DNA from: Xanthostigma xanthostigma
Taxonomy: Eukaryota > Arthropoda > Insecta > Raphidioptera > Raphidiidae
NCBI GenBank assembly: GCA_963575645.1
Contig: OY754475.1
Location: forward strand, 16,902,509-16,966,508
Length of the DNA stretch: 64,000 bases
Reading direction: 5' to 3'
Part shown: positions 20,971 through 32,939 of the stretch, piece by piece
Layout: every line of letters begins with the position of its first letter
Position numbering within the stretch: the stretch's first letter is position 1
Made by a program: the position numbers and the translations under genes
The notes under the pieces: generated by a model
Seen by the model: the letters and a program-made list of their open reading frames with translations, nothing else
Database searches by the model: none
Told to the model about the DNA's origin: nothing

Positions 20971-21171
20971 TAAAAATATGCACAACTCGCAGATTGACCC
21001 GACAATAATTAGCGTATTTGCATTCGCTAACAGTATTAAAGGAAAACGCATCTAATCAAAGGTCAAATTAGGTAAAAACAAAAATTCGATTTTTTTTGTG
21101 ACGTCACTAGTAAGTAAATAGTTGAAAATGGTGCCCAGGCAAACTAATGTAACTTAACGTGAAAGTAATAT
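20971..21171. other. Conserved 3' flank of B1
   Basis: Nearly identical to 37451-37660 after A5 and recognisable after B2 (about 42580-42700). It marks a group B gene end. No gene. Confidence 0.5.
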
Positions 21172-21501
21172 AGAGCATATTTTTTTCTATTATATATAGG
21201 CGGAATCTGGGCCCATTTTAAGTTAGGGGGCATAAAAAATTTCAGTTGGTCAAAAATTTCTACTGTTAGTATTTCCCGGTCATTTGACTCTAACAGAACC
21301 TAAAAACGAAGCGGCAGAATTTATTTTAAATTTTAACCCTTTTTTACCCCCTTTTAAATTTGTTATCCCCCCTCTCTTAAAATCGGTCCAGATTCCGCCT
21401 ATATATCGTAGAAGAAAAAATTCTTTAAATTGCTTAAATAGCTTATGTACCAAGCGGCAGAAGGTTGGGACGACATGCTTTTTTTACGCGTCAGTTCCTG
21501 A
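21172..21501. mobile_element. MITE family X, copy 1 (left end lost)
   Basis: Interior and right arm of the element seen complete at 37681-38154. The right arm ends GACGACATGC, T-run, ACGCGTCAGTTCCTGA. Part of the left arm (TATAGGCGGAATCTGG) is present; the outer left end is missing. Confidence 0.65.
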
Positions 21502-21892
21502 CTCTATTGTTGGTGTGGAGAATACCCGAGCATGTTGCACAGTTATTGTTTATGTGACGTTTCCATGACTCTTTTATTACAAGCCCCCAGTTCCCAGGTT
21601 ATATTCTGAGAAATGGTAGAACTATTTAAGAGTCAGAGAACCCAGAAAATAATTTCCATTCTCATGAAAATTATAGTTAATACTTATTTTTTAAGAACAA
21701 TTCGATTAGCATGTTCGACAACTGCCGTTGATATCAAACATAATTCAAATAACATTGTTTTAAGGTGGAATGTCATTACAACTAAAAATAAAGTTAATTA
21801 GCCATATTCTACTATTTGTGTATTATTCACTGTGATAAAAAAATACAAATATTTTTATCACTGGTTTTCAAAAAACACTTTAAACTGCCATT
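21502..21892. other. Duplicated spacer after MITE X
   Basis: No gene. Repeated at 25470-25657 plus 26835-27035, and at 38155-38545, with high identity. It is part of the segmental duplication unit that carries the next gene's promoter. Confidence 0.5.
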
Positions 21893-21900
21893 TCTGTGTT

Positions 21901-23001
21901 CAGGGCCCTCGCGCCCTATAGTGCGATGTGTGCGGTGCACGCGGGCGGCACATTCAAGGGGCGGCAAATGGCCTAGTTGTGATATGTTTTTTGTGCTGTA
22001 TAGAAAAAATATATAACTGATATTATATCAATTTTATTTGCATACTCAAGCCTGCGTGACAAATTCTTACGAGTAGTTATTTATTTTTTAATGAAATTCG
22101 AATTCAAAATATTTCGCGCGCAGTTTTCGATTCGATAGTTAGTTCACATCAGCGCGTAGACAGGGCGCCTCTATCGGGAGACTCCCGCGTATGTTTATAT
22201 CTTGATTTTCCTGTCGATTCCTGCAAGATGGGAGTGAAGTAAAGTATTTTTCAATCAACAAATACTTTTTTTTATTGATAAACTAATGATTATTTTGACT
22301 TAATGAATTTTCTCAGCTCAGCGGTGAAACTAAATTTTTCTCTCATTCATAAGTACGACAGGAGAAGAACACCGTGAAAAATCGCACGGAGTAAACTGTT
22401 TTTGTAGAGAACAGTTTACTCCGCGGAGTGATTTTTTTAGCGTGAAGAGAGAGTTTTTAAAGTTCACTCTGTACGGAGTGAATTTTCAAAATTCACTGTT
22501 TAATGTGTTTCATTTTAATTGAATACTTTATTTCATTATTTCATCCCGCTTTTGCCCTGATTAAAAGTTTGACTCGTTTTTACTTTTAGCCTATCATTTG
22601 TAAAGTATCTTTCACTGTTACATTTTTCACATTTTTATTTGTTTTCAAAAATTAATTATCTTATTAGTATTTTTACCTGTACAAATCGTTTTGTAATGAC
22701 GATGTGAAGTGAAGCATTGTTGCATTTCAGGAAAGTAATAAAAGAAAAAAACCTTCGGGTGCACAATTTCGGCAACTTAAGAAAATTAGGCAAGAAGAAA
22801 AAAACAAAATGTCTGATTCTATGAAGAAGTATTTGCAAAAAGACAAGGAAACAAAGTTTCTATTAATTGCACTTACAGTATTAGTTATTTAGGATTTTTA
22901 ACGTTTTTCAATTTGACATATCGTCTAGTGAGTTTATCCCCAATAAGGGGCGTCAATTATGCATCCGCACGCGGGCGGCTTGAGGCCTTACGAGGGCCCT
23001 G
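21901..23001. mobile_element. 1.1-kb hAT element with transposase remnant
   Basis: Ends CAGGGCCCTCG and CGAGGGCCCTG, flanked by TCTGTGTT on both sides (21893-21900, 23002-23009). The other copies of this spacer have the empty site. On the plus strand, about 22730-22890 reads KRKKPSGAQFRQLKKIRQ and further to a stop, like the N-terminus of hAT transposases, behind a possible splice acceptor. The catalytic part is missing. A 14-bp hairpin (CGGAGTAAACTGTT and complement) lies near 22387-22425. Confidence 0.88.
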
Positions 23002-23606
23002 TCTGTGTTGTTACCATGGTTATAGTGGCCACGTGCCAGCTTTGATGTCAGTTCATAGTTATCGAATGACAAGTTCACACTGTACGTTTGTATTATTATA
23101 GGCGCTACAATATTTATTTCTAATAACGGAGATTAAAGTTGCAAATATAAGACAAAAATTGAACTATTGAAAATGAATTGGGACAATGAAACAGTGCTAA
23201 AATTCTTGGAACTTTAAACCTTGCGTTCTGCTGCCAAATGTTTGTGTGTGACAAACTAAATTTATAAATTAGAACCGAGGCTATTTTTTGTGTTTGATTC
23301 TCTGCTGGCTTTAAACAAGGACCAATCAGACAACAGTATCCTGTTATGTGGGCGCTAAAGTGTGTGTTCTGTTCTGTGACAAATAAATGTCAACTTTGGA
23401 ATCTGGCAGAAAAACCAGCCTTGTGAGGATGGGGATTTAGCTTTTGTAATATTATTTTTTGTTTGGTTCGTGCTATGTACACATAAATTGTATTTCGTGC
23501 TCCGCGTATCCCTTGCTAATAATCACACTGATTGAAATTTAGAATCCAATCCTAGACTGACACGACATAGAGTTCTAGTAGCTTACCTACCTCTGTGAAT
23601 TTATGA
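23002..23606 (+). promoter_or_regulatory. Spacer and upstream region of A4
   Basis: Repeated at 27040-27643 upstream of A5. It contains a short ATG frame at 23173-23217 (MNWDNETVLKFLEL, stop), which resembles the start of a MADF domain and is probably a relic; a CCAAT box near 23318; and the conserved group A upstream sequence from about 23400. Confidence 0.45.
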
Positions 23607-23767
23607 GGTATGTTCCGAGCAGCCAGCAAACGGTAACGAAATCGTCACTCGCATGCGCAGTACCTAAAACGAAACTGTATCGGTTTTGGAACACGTTTTA
23701 GCTATCTGCGCATGACAGTGACGGACTGACGGTTTCGTTAACATTTGCTGGCTGTTTGGTACATACC
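23607..23767. mobile_element. MITE in the A4 upstream region
   Basis: Same element and position as 6091-6251. Confidence 0.8.
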
Positions 23768-23821
23768 TAGTTTCTGTCAAAATTGTTCTCAGTTTTATTT
23801 TATCTTTGATTTGGTGTTAGA

Positions 23822-25090
23822 ATGAAAGAAATATCGATAATTGGATCTGGCTTAACTACAATGTGTCGATTGTGCTTATCAAGTGGCGTTACACTGTTAG
23901 ATATGTTTTCGTTTTCATCCAAAATGGGGAATAGAGTGGCTGGTGTAATCATGAAACGTGCTGCTGTTCAGGTAAGTTATATTATTTTCGATGAATTTGT
24001 ATATGAAATAACTTTTTAGTTACCGTACCGCATAAACGAGCAATTTTTCTTTGAGGAAAATTGTTCCTTAATATAATTTCAAAAAAAAATTTAGGTATAC
24101 TAATTTAAACACATTTTTGTATTAGGTTGTACTTAGGTACTTATAAGTAATTTTAATAATTTGAAAATAATAAAAATTTTCCTCAATTGCCAGATAACTA
24201 GAAACGATGGAATGCCGAATTTCATCTGCCAATCCTGTTACACTCAACTAGAGAAAACTCACCAGTTTCTGATGCAAATAGAAAATTCTGATAGAGCACT
24301 GCGAGGCTATTTTCAGCAATTATACGCTTCTGAGAAACCAGTCAAAACTGAATGTTCTGTTCAACCTTCTGAAAATCATTTAATCCTTAACGCTAATAAA
24401 GATATCGTGAAATGTGAATCCTTAGAGCCCCATGATGAATTTGATATAGATCTTGATTGGAAAGAGACTGAATCTGCAAATTTAATTCAAGAGAATAAAA
24501 TCAACCAGGAAATGTGTTTAAAATTTGAAATCAAAGACGAAAAGATGGATGATAATTTCTCAATTTTAACAGAAAAAGTCGATGATCCGATAAACGTTTC
24601 ATTTAAAGCCAATGGAAATGAAATAAACTGCGAAAACACGAAAATTAGTATTGGTCACGCAGTCGAGAATACGTGTTTACTTTCTGAAAATGTAACTGAA
24701 AAAACTCATACAAATATTTTGATAAATCGTAAGGAGCATAAATTGAAATCGTATCGATGCGATATTTGCAGCAAGTGTTTCTCCAGCCGTCCAGGTTGGC
24801 ATTATCATAGGCGAGTACATACTGGTGAGAGACCTTATCAGTGTGACTTTTGTAATAAGTGTTTCAATCGGTCACATAGTTTAATTAGACACAAGCGTAG
24901 TCATACTGGTGAAAAACCTTATCAGTGTGATCTGTGTAATAAGAATTTCTCTCAGTTACACCATTTAAAAAGACACAAACGTATTCATACTGGTGAGAAA
25001 CCTTATCAGTGTGATCTGTGTATTAAGAGTTTCTCTCAGTCATCTCATTTAAATGTTCACAAGCGTGTACATACCGGTAATAATAAATAA
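23822..25090 (+). CDS. ZAD C2H2 zinc-finger protein A4, short array (348 aa)
   Basis: Exons 23822-23971 and 24194-25090, phase-0 intron of 222 bp. ZAD ligands C15, C18, C62, C65; acidic linker; only four C2H2 fingers (from about residue 237). After the fourth finger the linker reads TG then NNK and a stop encoded by an AAT-rich junction, directly followed by MITE X. The rest of the array and the 3' flank are gone, so the end is a deletion junction. The frame is otherwise intact and the protein may be made. Finger 1 (SSRPGWHYH) groups it with A5. No normal 3' untranslated region or polyadenylation signal of the A type remains. Confidence 0.85.
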
Positions 25091-25091
25091 T

Positions 25092-25469
25092 AAAAAGCAT
25101 GTCGTCCCAACCTTCTGCCGCTTAGTACATAAGCTATTTAAGTAATTTAGAGCATATTTTTTTCTATTATATATAGGCGGAATCTGGGCCCATTTTAAGT
25201 TAGGGGGCATAAAAAATTTCAGTTGGTCAAAAATTTCTACTGTTAGTATTTCCCGGTCATTTGACTCTAACAGAACCTAAAAACGAAGCGGCAGAATTTG
25301 TTTTAAATTTTAACCCTTTTTTACCCCCTTTTAAATTTGTTATCCCCCCTCTCTTAAAATCGGTCCAGATTCCGCCTATATATCGTAGAAGAAAAAATTC
25401 TTTAAATAGCTTATGTACCAAGCGGCAGAAGGTTGGGACGACATGCTTTTTTTACGCGTCAGCTCCTGA
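25092..25469. mobile_element. MITE family X, copy 2
   Basis: Both arms are present: left from AAAAAGCATGTCGTCCC at about 25095, right ending TCAGCTCCTGA at 25469. The interior is shorter than copy 3. Its left end is fused to the finger array of A4. Confidence 0.7.
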
Positions 25470-25657
25470 CTATTGTTGGTGTGGTGAATACCCGAGCATA
25501 TTATAGCACAGTTATTGTTTATGTGACGTTACCATGACTCTTTTATTACAAGCCTCCAGTTCCCAAGTTCTATTCTGAGAACTGGTAGAACTATTTAAGA
25601 GTCAGAGAACCCAGAAAATAATTTCCATTCTCATGAAAATTATAGTTAATACTTATT

Positions 25658-26834
25658 GACGTGATAACGTCTTATAAATTGATGAATCACCAATATTATA
25701 AATTCATAAAACACCGGCTGCATGTACGAAAAAGTGTAACGTAACGTTCGTAACGCGTAACGCATAACGCGTAACGTTCCGCCTGACCCTGTGCGTGCTT
25801 TTCTCGAAAACGGCCCTAACGATTTGGGTGAAATTTACTGAAAAGGGATTTTGGGGGGCAAAAAATCGTTTTAGCTAGGTCTCATCTCTCGAAAAAATCG
25901 TTTTCTTACAAATTTTATCATTATAAAAATCAATTTTTTGACGTATGAAAATACTTAAATATTGTAAGTAGGTTTTGGAATTTTATATTATAAACAGTGA
26001 AGCAATTGTTTTATAAATATTATGACAGCTAATCTTTGAGACTTAAACTAAATACGAAAGAAAGTTAAAAAAAACAATTATATTATATGGTAAGTGAAAT
26101 TATTATACAAATCTATTAATTTTGTGAAAAAATATATGCAGGCAACCCAAATTACGCTGCTGTACTACATATAGTCGATAGCAGGCATTTTCAGTAAATG
26201 CCTTTATGTGACTATAACTAATTGTTGGTACACTGATAGAAGGATTTATTAAATATTAATAAATACATTTATTAACGGTTTGAATATATTTATTAGTATT
26301 TAATAAATATTTATTTGAGTAACTAATGCGTCGTTACAATCGCCTATATTCACGCAATAACCTCACTATTAAAATAATGTAATAAAATGACACGAAATAT
26401 TTGTAATACTCTATTTTAGATATTTGCAATTGGAATGTTTATTTATAATAGCATTTCAAGCTAAAAATAAAGTGATTATTCTTACATAATATTTTAAAAT
26501 GTTATAAAATATGTGAGTTTTTTATACAAAATATAGAAAAATAGCTGTATAAATGCAACATGAAAACGGCTGAATTTCTAATGTTTAATTCAATTTTTTG
26601 ACATTAGTATTCTGTGAAATGCCTTCTAAGTTAAGTATTGGAATAACTAATTATTATTAAAACATAATACTTTGACAGTTGCAAACGTCACTTTTGACAT
26701 TTCTTATCATTCCGACACCAAGGATAAGCGGATTGAAACCAAATTTTGGGAGGTTTAGGTTATGTATTACGGAATACGTTATCACGTAAAACTATCGTCC
26801 GTAAACCGACTTTACAGACAACCAATTTTTTTTT
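25658..26834. mobile_element. Inverted-repeat element Y, copy 1, with internal insertion
   Basis: Starts GACGTGATAACGTCTTATAA and ends after ACGTTATCACGTAAAAC...GACAACCAA, short inverted ends around ACGTGATAACGT. It interrupts a spacer that is continuous at 21660 and 38330. A second copy lies at 46198-46870. Relative to that copy, about 25800-26510 is different. Its first part (about 25800-26020) matches 34845-35020 (TTTTGGGGGGCAAAAAATCG), so another dispersed repeat is nested inside. No transposase. Confidence 0.65.
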
Positions 26835-27643
26835 AAGAACAATTCGATTAGCATGTTCGACAACTGCCGTTGATATCAATAAATTATAATTCAAATAACA
26901 TTGTTTTAAGGTGGGATGTCATTACAACTAAAAATAAAGTTAATTAACCATATTCTACTATTTGTGTATTATTCACTGTGATAAAAAAATACAAATATTT
27001 TTATCACTGGTTTTCAAAAAACACTTTAAACTGCCATTTCTGTGTTGTTACCATGGTTATAGTGGCCACGTGCCAGCTTTGATGTCAGTTCATAGTTATC
27101 GAATGACAAGTTCACACTGTACGTTTGTATTATTATAGGCGCTACAATATTTATTTCTAATAACGGAGATTAAAGTTGCAAATATAAGACAAAAATTGAA
27201 CTATTGAAAATGAATTGGGACAATGAAACAGTGCTAAAATTCTTGGAACTTTAAACCTTGCGTTCTGCTGCCAAATGTTTGTGTGTGACAAACTAAATTT
27301 ATAAATTAGAACCGAGGCTATTTTTTGTGTTTGATTCTCTGCTGGCTTTAAACAAGGACCAATCAGACAACAGTATCCTGTTATGTGGGCGCTAAAGTGT
27401 GTGTTCTGTTCTGTGACAAATAAATGTCCACTTTGGAATCTGGCAGAAAAACCAGCCTTGTGAGGATGGGGATTTAGCTCTTGTAATATTATTTTTTGTT
27501 TGGTTCGTGCTATGTACACATAAATAGTATTTCGTGCTCCGCGTATCCCTTGCTAACAATCACACTGATTGAAATTTTGAATCCAATCCTAGACTGATAC
27601 GACATAGAGTTCTAGTAGCTTACCTACCTCTGTGAATTTATGA
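26835..27643 (+). promoter_or_regulatory. Duplicated spacer and upstream region of A5
   Basis: Matches 21690-21892 and 23002-23606 without the hAT insertion. It contains a second copy of the short MADF-like start (ATG at 27210) and the CCAAT-containing block. No complete gene. Confidence 0.45.
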
Positions 27644-27804
27644 GGTATGTTCCGAGCAGCCAGCAAACGGTAACGAAATCGTCACCCGCATGCGCAGTAC
27701 CTAAAACTAAACTGTATCGGTTTTGGAACACGTTTTAGCTATCTGCGCATGACAGTGACGGACTGACGGTTTCGTTGCCATTTGCTGGCTGTTTGGGACA
27801 TACC
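27644..27804. mobile_element. MITE in the A5 upstream region
   Basis: Same element and position as 6091-6251. Confidence 0.8.
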
Positions 27805-28086
27805 TAGTGTCTGTCAAAATTGTTCTCTTTTATTTTATCTTTGATTTGGTGTTAGAATGAAAGAAATATCGATAATTGGATCTGGCTTAACTACAATGTG
27901 TCAATTGTGCTTATCAAGTGGCGTTACACTGTTAGATGTTTTCGTTTTCATCCAAAATGGAGAATAGAGTGGCTGGTGTAATCATGAAACGTGCTGCTGT
28001 TCAGGTAAGTTATATTATTTTCGATGAATTTTTATATGAAATAACTTTTTAGTTACCGTACCGCATAAACGAGCAATTTTTCTTTG

Positions 28087-28599
28087 GGTAATTATACACT
28101 TTCACGGTCACCTGGTTTTTTGGCTCTAGAAAATCGAAAAATAGATGGATTTCAATAATCTCTGTCTCAAAAAGTTCCATTTTACGGCGGATTTATGAAA
28201 AACATTAGTTCACCCCGGAATTACAATTCGCATACCCGTTTATCGTTCACCCCGAAATTGTTTTTTTAAAAACTCCACATTTGCCCCTTCCCGTTTCACT
28301 GCGAGACAATTCGCATACCCCTTTATCGTTCACTCCGGAATTACAATTCGCATACCCGTTTATCGTTCACCCCGGAATTGACGTCAGAAACAGTTATAAA
28401 GAATTATATGTAGAAAGTCAATTTTTTTTGCATTTAAAGTCATGAAACTGTGAGAAATATTGATTTTTTCAATTTTCGTATTTTTTTCCATAAATCCGCC
28501 GTAAAAACGAAGATTTTAAAAAAAAATTTATCGAAATCGGATGATTTTTCGATTTTCTAGAGCCAAAAAACCAGGTGACCGCGAAAGTGTATAATTACC
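28087..28599. mobile_element. 513-bp inverted-repeat element in the A5 intron
   Basis: Ends GGTAATTATACACTTTC and its complement, arms of about 55 bp through CCTGGTTTTTTGGC. Flanked by TTTCTTTG on both sides (28079-28086, 28600-28607), an 8-bp target duplication. The interior holds three copies of ATTCGCATACCCGTTTATCG-type repeats. No coding capacity. Confidence 0.85.
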
Positions 28600-29117
28600 T
28601 TTCTTTGAGGTAAATTGTTCCTGGGGACAGGTCGCTAAGTGTATGTTTTCAGAACCACTATTTTTCACTAAAATAAACGTTTCATATTTTTTTTACTTGT
28701 AGAAAAACATAAAATTACACATTTTCTAAAATAAAATTAGAATTTTTCCTATAAATTTCAAAACTACATCTATTTTAAAAGTCGAGTTGATAAAACTTAT
28801 ATTTTGGCCGCCATGTTATGAGTAGATGGTACCTAATTATTTGTAAAATGAAATGGCAATACATGCCTATGTGTAGAAGAAGGATAAATATACTATACAT
28901 TTCATGTTACTTAGTGTATTAAATTATTGTAAAAAATAAATACGTACCTTGCAACTTGCAAGATCTGTGTCGGTTTTAAAATGTCCGAGGCCGCAGAAGT
29001 TGTATACGTTTGTTTCGAAAGTTACAACTGTGATTTTAAATGGGTTGCCACCTGTACCGTAACGTAATAGTATATTTCGTACAAATAGAAAAAAAATAAA
29101 TCATCCAGAAATTGCAG

Positions 29118-29182
29118 AGACGGACAGACAGACGAACGGACGGACACACCGACAGACGGACGGACGGGCGGACATACAGACA
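29118..29182. repeat. Simple repeat, GGAC/GACA type
   Basis: Imperfect tandem tetranucleotides (GACAGACAGACG, GGACGGACGG). No function seen. Confidence 0.8.
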
Positions 29183-29373
29183 AATTGAAAAAAAATCATG
29201 CCTCTGACTGCCCCTAGCCCCTTAATAAATATTTTGTTCCCCGCCCCAAAGTGTGTCCGATTTTCAATAATATAAAAAAACTAAATTTAAAAAAAATCAA
29301 AATCGAAGCTGTTCTTGCGAAGTTTTATGTATTCGTTGATATTCTATAGATAATATTATTAATCCCTATCCCT

Positions 29374-30950
29374 TGTAACCTCAACGAGAGGGGAGCCGCG
29401 GCTAGCGTAGTTCAGGCGGCGCGAGGGGCGTGGGCGAAGCCAGTAAGAGATGAGATTTATCTTGATGGGAAAAGCCAGAAGGGCTGTAAGTATCCAACCA
29501 CCGACCACTTACACGAATTAAACAATTAATGGTAAATAAATTTAATTGAAAACTTAAGACTAAGGACGACACAATAACAACAACAAATGTTGTCACGTGA
29601 CGGTGAAAACTAGAGTAGTGTGGGCCCACCGACCAAAGGTGAAAAGGGCGCCAGGACACAAGGGCCACACTATAGGAGTATCTAGGGAGTCCACCCCTAG
29701 ACTATCGTGCCACGCTGACAACCAGGAATTGATAACACACGCCCAAAACCGTTTCCCAAAACGCTTGAAAAATAACAACAAACAACAACAACGATCCACT
29801 CACAAAAGAATGGATCGCCACCAAAACTAATGAACAAATCCAAATTCACAACAAAACAACAACCAATTAAAACGACTAAACAGCCGCTCGTAACAATTAT
29901 GAAAAAGGTAACTCAACGACACTGACTAAATTCAGTGCCAACTTAATCTACGACACTCGACGCGTACAACAATTAGTCGACAAACTCAAATTAAATCAAA
30001 GTTGTCGCATCGACTTCAATACAGTGAGGCGGCGTGTCGCGCCAACCTCAAAACCAAATGATAACACGACTAAGACCCGTAATAATCTTCAAATATCAAA
30101 ACATTAAATGATTAGCGGCATCGGCGCATAATATTTGCATTTGACATGTAATGACGCAGTAATTAATAAGGCGTAGCTGATACGTGGCGGCGTAATTTCG
30201 ACAACTCACAATTTCTGAACAGAATAATTCCAGAAATTCCAGGAATGAATCCTGATCCGCAACAACTACCTCAACGCTAATCCTAAACAGCAGAAAAGTA
30301 GAAACTAACATCCAGAGTGCCAACAGGCTTGTTAATTCACGGTTGATCTATTTCTAAAATGATGACAACAATCAAAGGTGGGAAGGAACCTAAAATTTGG
30401 GACCGCTCTGCGCGGAACCAAATTCTCTGTGTTAACAAAGGATGCACGGAGGAATGCCCTAAATCGCCAACGAAACTAGAAGTTTTCAACCACTAAAACC
30501 TAGTCACAAAATGCCTACGAAGATTCGCCACAAAAATAATAGTCAAAACGCAATATTCAATACAATAAAATCCGTCAACCAAGGAGCCGATGTTTACCCG
30601 TTGAATATTCACCCGCTAATAATCTCACAAAACACAGTGCATTGTGTATGTCAACTTAGACAAGATTCGACGCACCTAGATGTGCTGTTTACGTTTCCTC
30701 GTCTAGCGCACCGCTCTACGCAATCGTTCGCTCTCTCCGCACACTGACTATAGCTCAAGTCGGAACAGCCGTATGTCTCCGTGTGAAAGGCAGACCTCGT
30801 GTCGTTCTTTATTAACTCATGGCTTTTTCGCCTCTCTCGCTCGCACTCATTGTAAACCTTTTTGCAATTTTAAATAACTTCTAATAATTCACATATTATT
30901 TCTATAATATTTACTCAAGACAAAAAGGCTTAAGGTTGTAAAACGTTACA
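29374..30950 (-). repeat. 3' LTR (left) of the gag-only element
   Basis: 1577 bp, TGTAACCTCAACG to AAACGTTACA, inverted ends TGTAAC/GTTACA. Short reading frames inside it (for example about 29597-29830) recur identically in the other LTR and are not genes. Confidence 0.92.
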
Positions 30951-30992
30951 CTCCCCTCTTTCCTCAAGAAAAGATGCGACGTGGCGCATCTT

Positions 30993-32939
30993 TTACATCC
31001 CAACAACATTAAAATTATTCGGTCTCCGAAGATTCTGAGACCGGCGAGTCTGAATCCGGCAAGTCTGAAAATCCGAAGCACAAGGGGGCACCTTGCCCTT
31101 AATATCCTTGTCGTGCCATCGACCGACTGCTTTGCCCGCCTCATTACCGATCACAAAAGAATTCAGACCGAAATCAATTCTGAGCGAAAATTGTCTGCAA
31201 AAATCGCTACCCAAAATAAGACCTTGCGGTAACGAAGGCACTACCAATATCTTCACATATTTCACAACGTCATCAACTGCTATGGGCAGCATTAGAAATC
31301 CAGCTATGCGCTGGGCCGTACCATCAGCAGTAAAAACGTCAGAGTCAGAATAGTTGCGAATCTTCAAACCAAAAACCTCAATGAGCCTCATGCCCTTTTT
31401 ACCAAGCACGGAGTTGTTTGCTCCTGAATCCAATAAGGCAACGACGGGTTTTTGAAAAATAGAGACAGAGATAAAAGGTCGGTTATCATCCGCGCGAGGC
31501 ACAATTAATGGGTTTGCATCATTGACTGGAGAAGGTTTCATAAATCCAGCTACATGCCGCAACCATAACTTCCAGCCACCATGATCAAAATTGCGCGTCT
31601 TGGCCGTTAGCTGACAAGTAACCGGCCGACCAACTATTTTACTCTGTCCGGCATTTCCCGCACAGCGCTCACAAGTAACCCGAGTTGCATCCCGTTGTCC
31701 GCATCCATAACAAAATTTCCCAGTTTTGGGTTTCTGACAATCTCTACTCAAATGTCCTTGCTCTCGACAATTCCAGCACACTAAATTGGACACCATATTT
31801 ACGTTCAATTTTCTACAGCCAATAGTTTGAGGTGTTGACCTGTTGTAAGCGTAAGCGGGTTCCACTAACTGAGAATTAGATTGCCCCGTTCGGTTACGGT
31901 TTGCAAGATACTGATTCTCTTCCAATTGTTTGCACGCAACAGTTAATTGTTCAACTGAGGTGACGATGCTCGTACCTAAGTGATTGAGGTAGTAGGGTGC
32001 CAAATTCCGCCGAATTATATTCAGCCGTAATGCCTCAGACGTAGGCGTAGGCAAGCGCGCAAACAAATTCTTCATACAAAAAATATACGTTCCTACGCGT
32101 TCATCCGATCCTTGAAACCGGTGAAAAATCTCATTCCACAAATCATTTTCATAGTCCAAAGGTTGGAACTCGGCTTTTAACTGAACGACAAAATCATCCC
32201 AAGAAGAAATTGAATTTCGAGCTGAGCGATACCAAAATAAAGCAGGTCCTTCTAATAAATCAAACACCGACTTATACAAATCCTCTTTCGAGACACCTCT
32301 TGAAATTCTGCATTCCTCGATTCTTTGTAGTACTTCCGCTACACTATCTTCCGAAGATTCCCCCGAGAATTTTATTCCCCACTTAAAGACTGGAATCCCA
32401 ATATGATGTTGACAAACTTCCGAAGTGATAACAGGAACCGTCGTAAAGCTACTATCAAGCTGCGAAGCGACTGTAGTTCGGTCAGGCTCAACCGCTCTCT
32501 GAACTTCATCTGTCTGTGTAACAGCTGGCGTCTTAGATAGGAAATCATCCTCCAAGGCAATCACGATTATCAGGCGATCATTTTTAAAGGACTTAACTTT
32601 AGCATCATCACTAACTATTCTCGTTAATCGGCCCTTCAAATGGTTTAACCTAGACCGAATCTCCACAAAATTTGGGTCCGAATTTCCGACATACAATTCA
32701 ATCAATTTGCTAATCCGAGAAATGCTGAGATCAATTTCGGCACCATCAGTATCGTGTTTAAATGGGCTAGCAGCATAATACGCAATACCAGAACGTTTAC
32801 AGTCGTTGGCCAATAAGCGCCTCAAACACTTACGTCGTTTTAATTTATCACAACCTGACATAAATCCGCGAATTAATAACTCATAATCAACTTCATGACT
32901 GGTGAGGTAATCAACTTCAATTTCATACGAAACTTCCAT
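30993..32939 (-). CDS. Gag with protease domain, gag-only LTR element (648 aa)
   Basis: Minus strand, ATG ending at 32939. An N-terminal region without recognised domain (1-170), a capsid-like region with FKWGIKFSGE and LEGPALFWYRS (about 185-345), a CCHC zinc knuckle CWNCREQGHLSRDC, a further Cys-rich segment (CYGCGQ...CERC), then an aspartic protease with LLDSGANNSVLG (about 510) and the family's closing motif LILGSDF (about 575). The frame is fully open. It stops soon after the protease with no reverse transcriptase. Expected to form particles and process itself. The structure resembles the gag-protease half of Osvaldo/Ulysses-type Gypsy elements. Confidence 0.9.
   Translation of the reverse strand: MEVSYEIEVDYLTSHEVDYELLIRGFMSGCDKLKRRKCLRRLLANDCKRSGIAYYAASPFKHDTDGAEIDLSISRISKLIELYVGNSDPNFVEIRSRLNHLKGRLTRIVSDDAKVKSFKNDRLIIVIALEDDFLSKTPAVTQTDEVQRAVEPDRTTVASQLDSSFTTVPVITSEVCQHHIGIPVFKWGIKFSGESSEDSVAEVLQRIEECRISRGVSKEDLYKSVFDLLEGPALFWYRSARNSISSWDDFVVQLKAEFQPLDYENDLWNEIFHRFQGSDERVGTYIFCMKNLFARLPTPTSEALRLNIIRRNLAPYYLNHLGTSIVTSVEQLTVACKQLEENQYLANRNRTGQSNSQLVEPAYAYNRSTPQTIGCRKLNVNMVSNLVCWNCREQGHLSRDCQKPKTGKFCYGCGQRDATRVTCERCAGNAGQSKIVGRPVTCQLTAKTRNFDHGGWKLWLRHVAGFMKPSPVNDANPLIVPRADDNRPFISVSIFQKPVVALLDSGANNSVLGKKGMRLIEVFGLKIRNYSDSDVFTADGTAQRIAGFLMLPIAVDDVVKYVKILVVPSLPQGLILGSDFCRQFSLRIDFGLNSFVIGNEAGKAVGRWHDKDIKGKVPPCASDFQTCRIQTRRSQNLRRPNNFNVVGM

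Noticed and set aside
29597-29830. Open frames of 68-88 codons inside the LTRs (also at 33424-33657)
   Set aside because: They recur at the same place in both LTRs, overlap on both strands and have no domain features.
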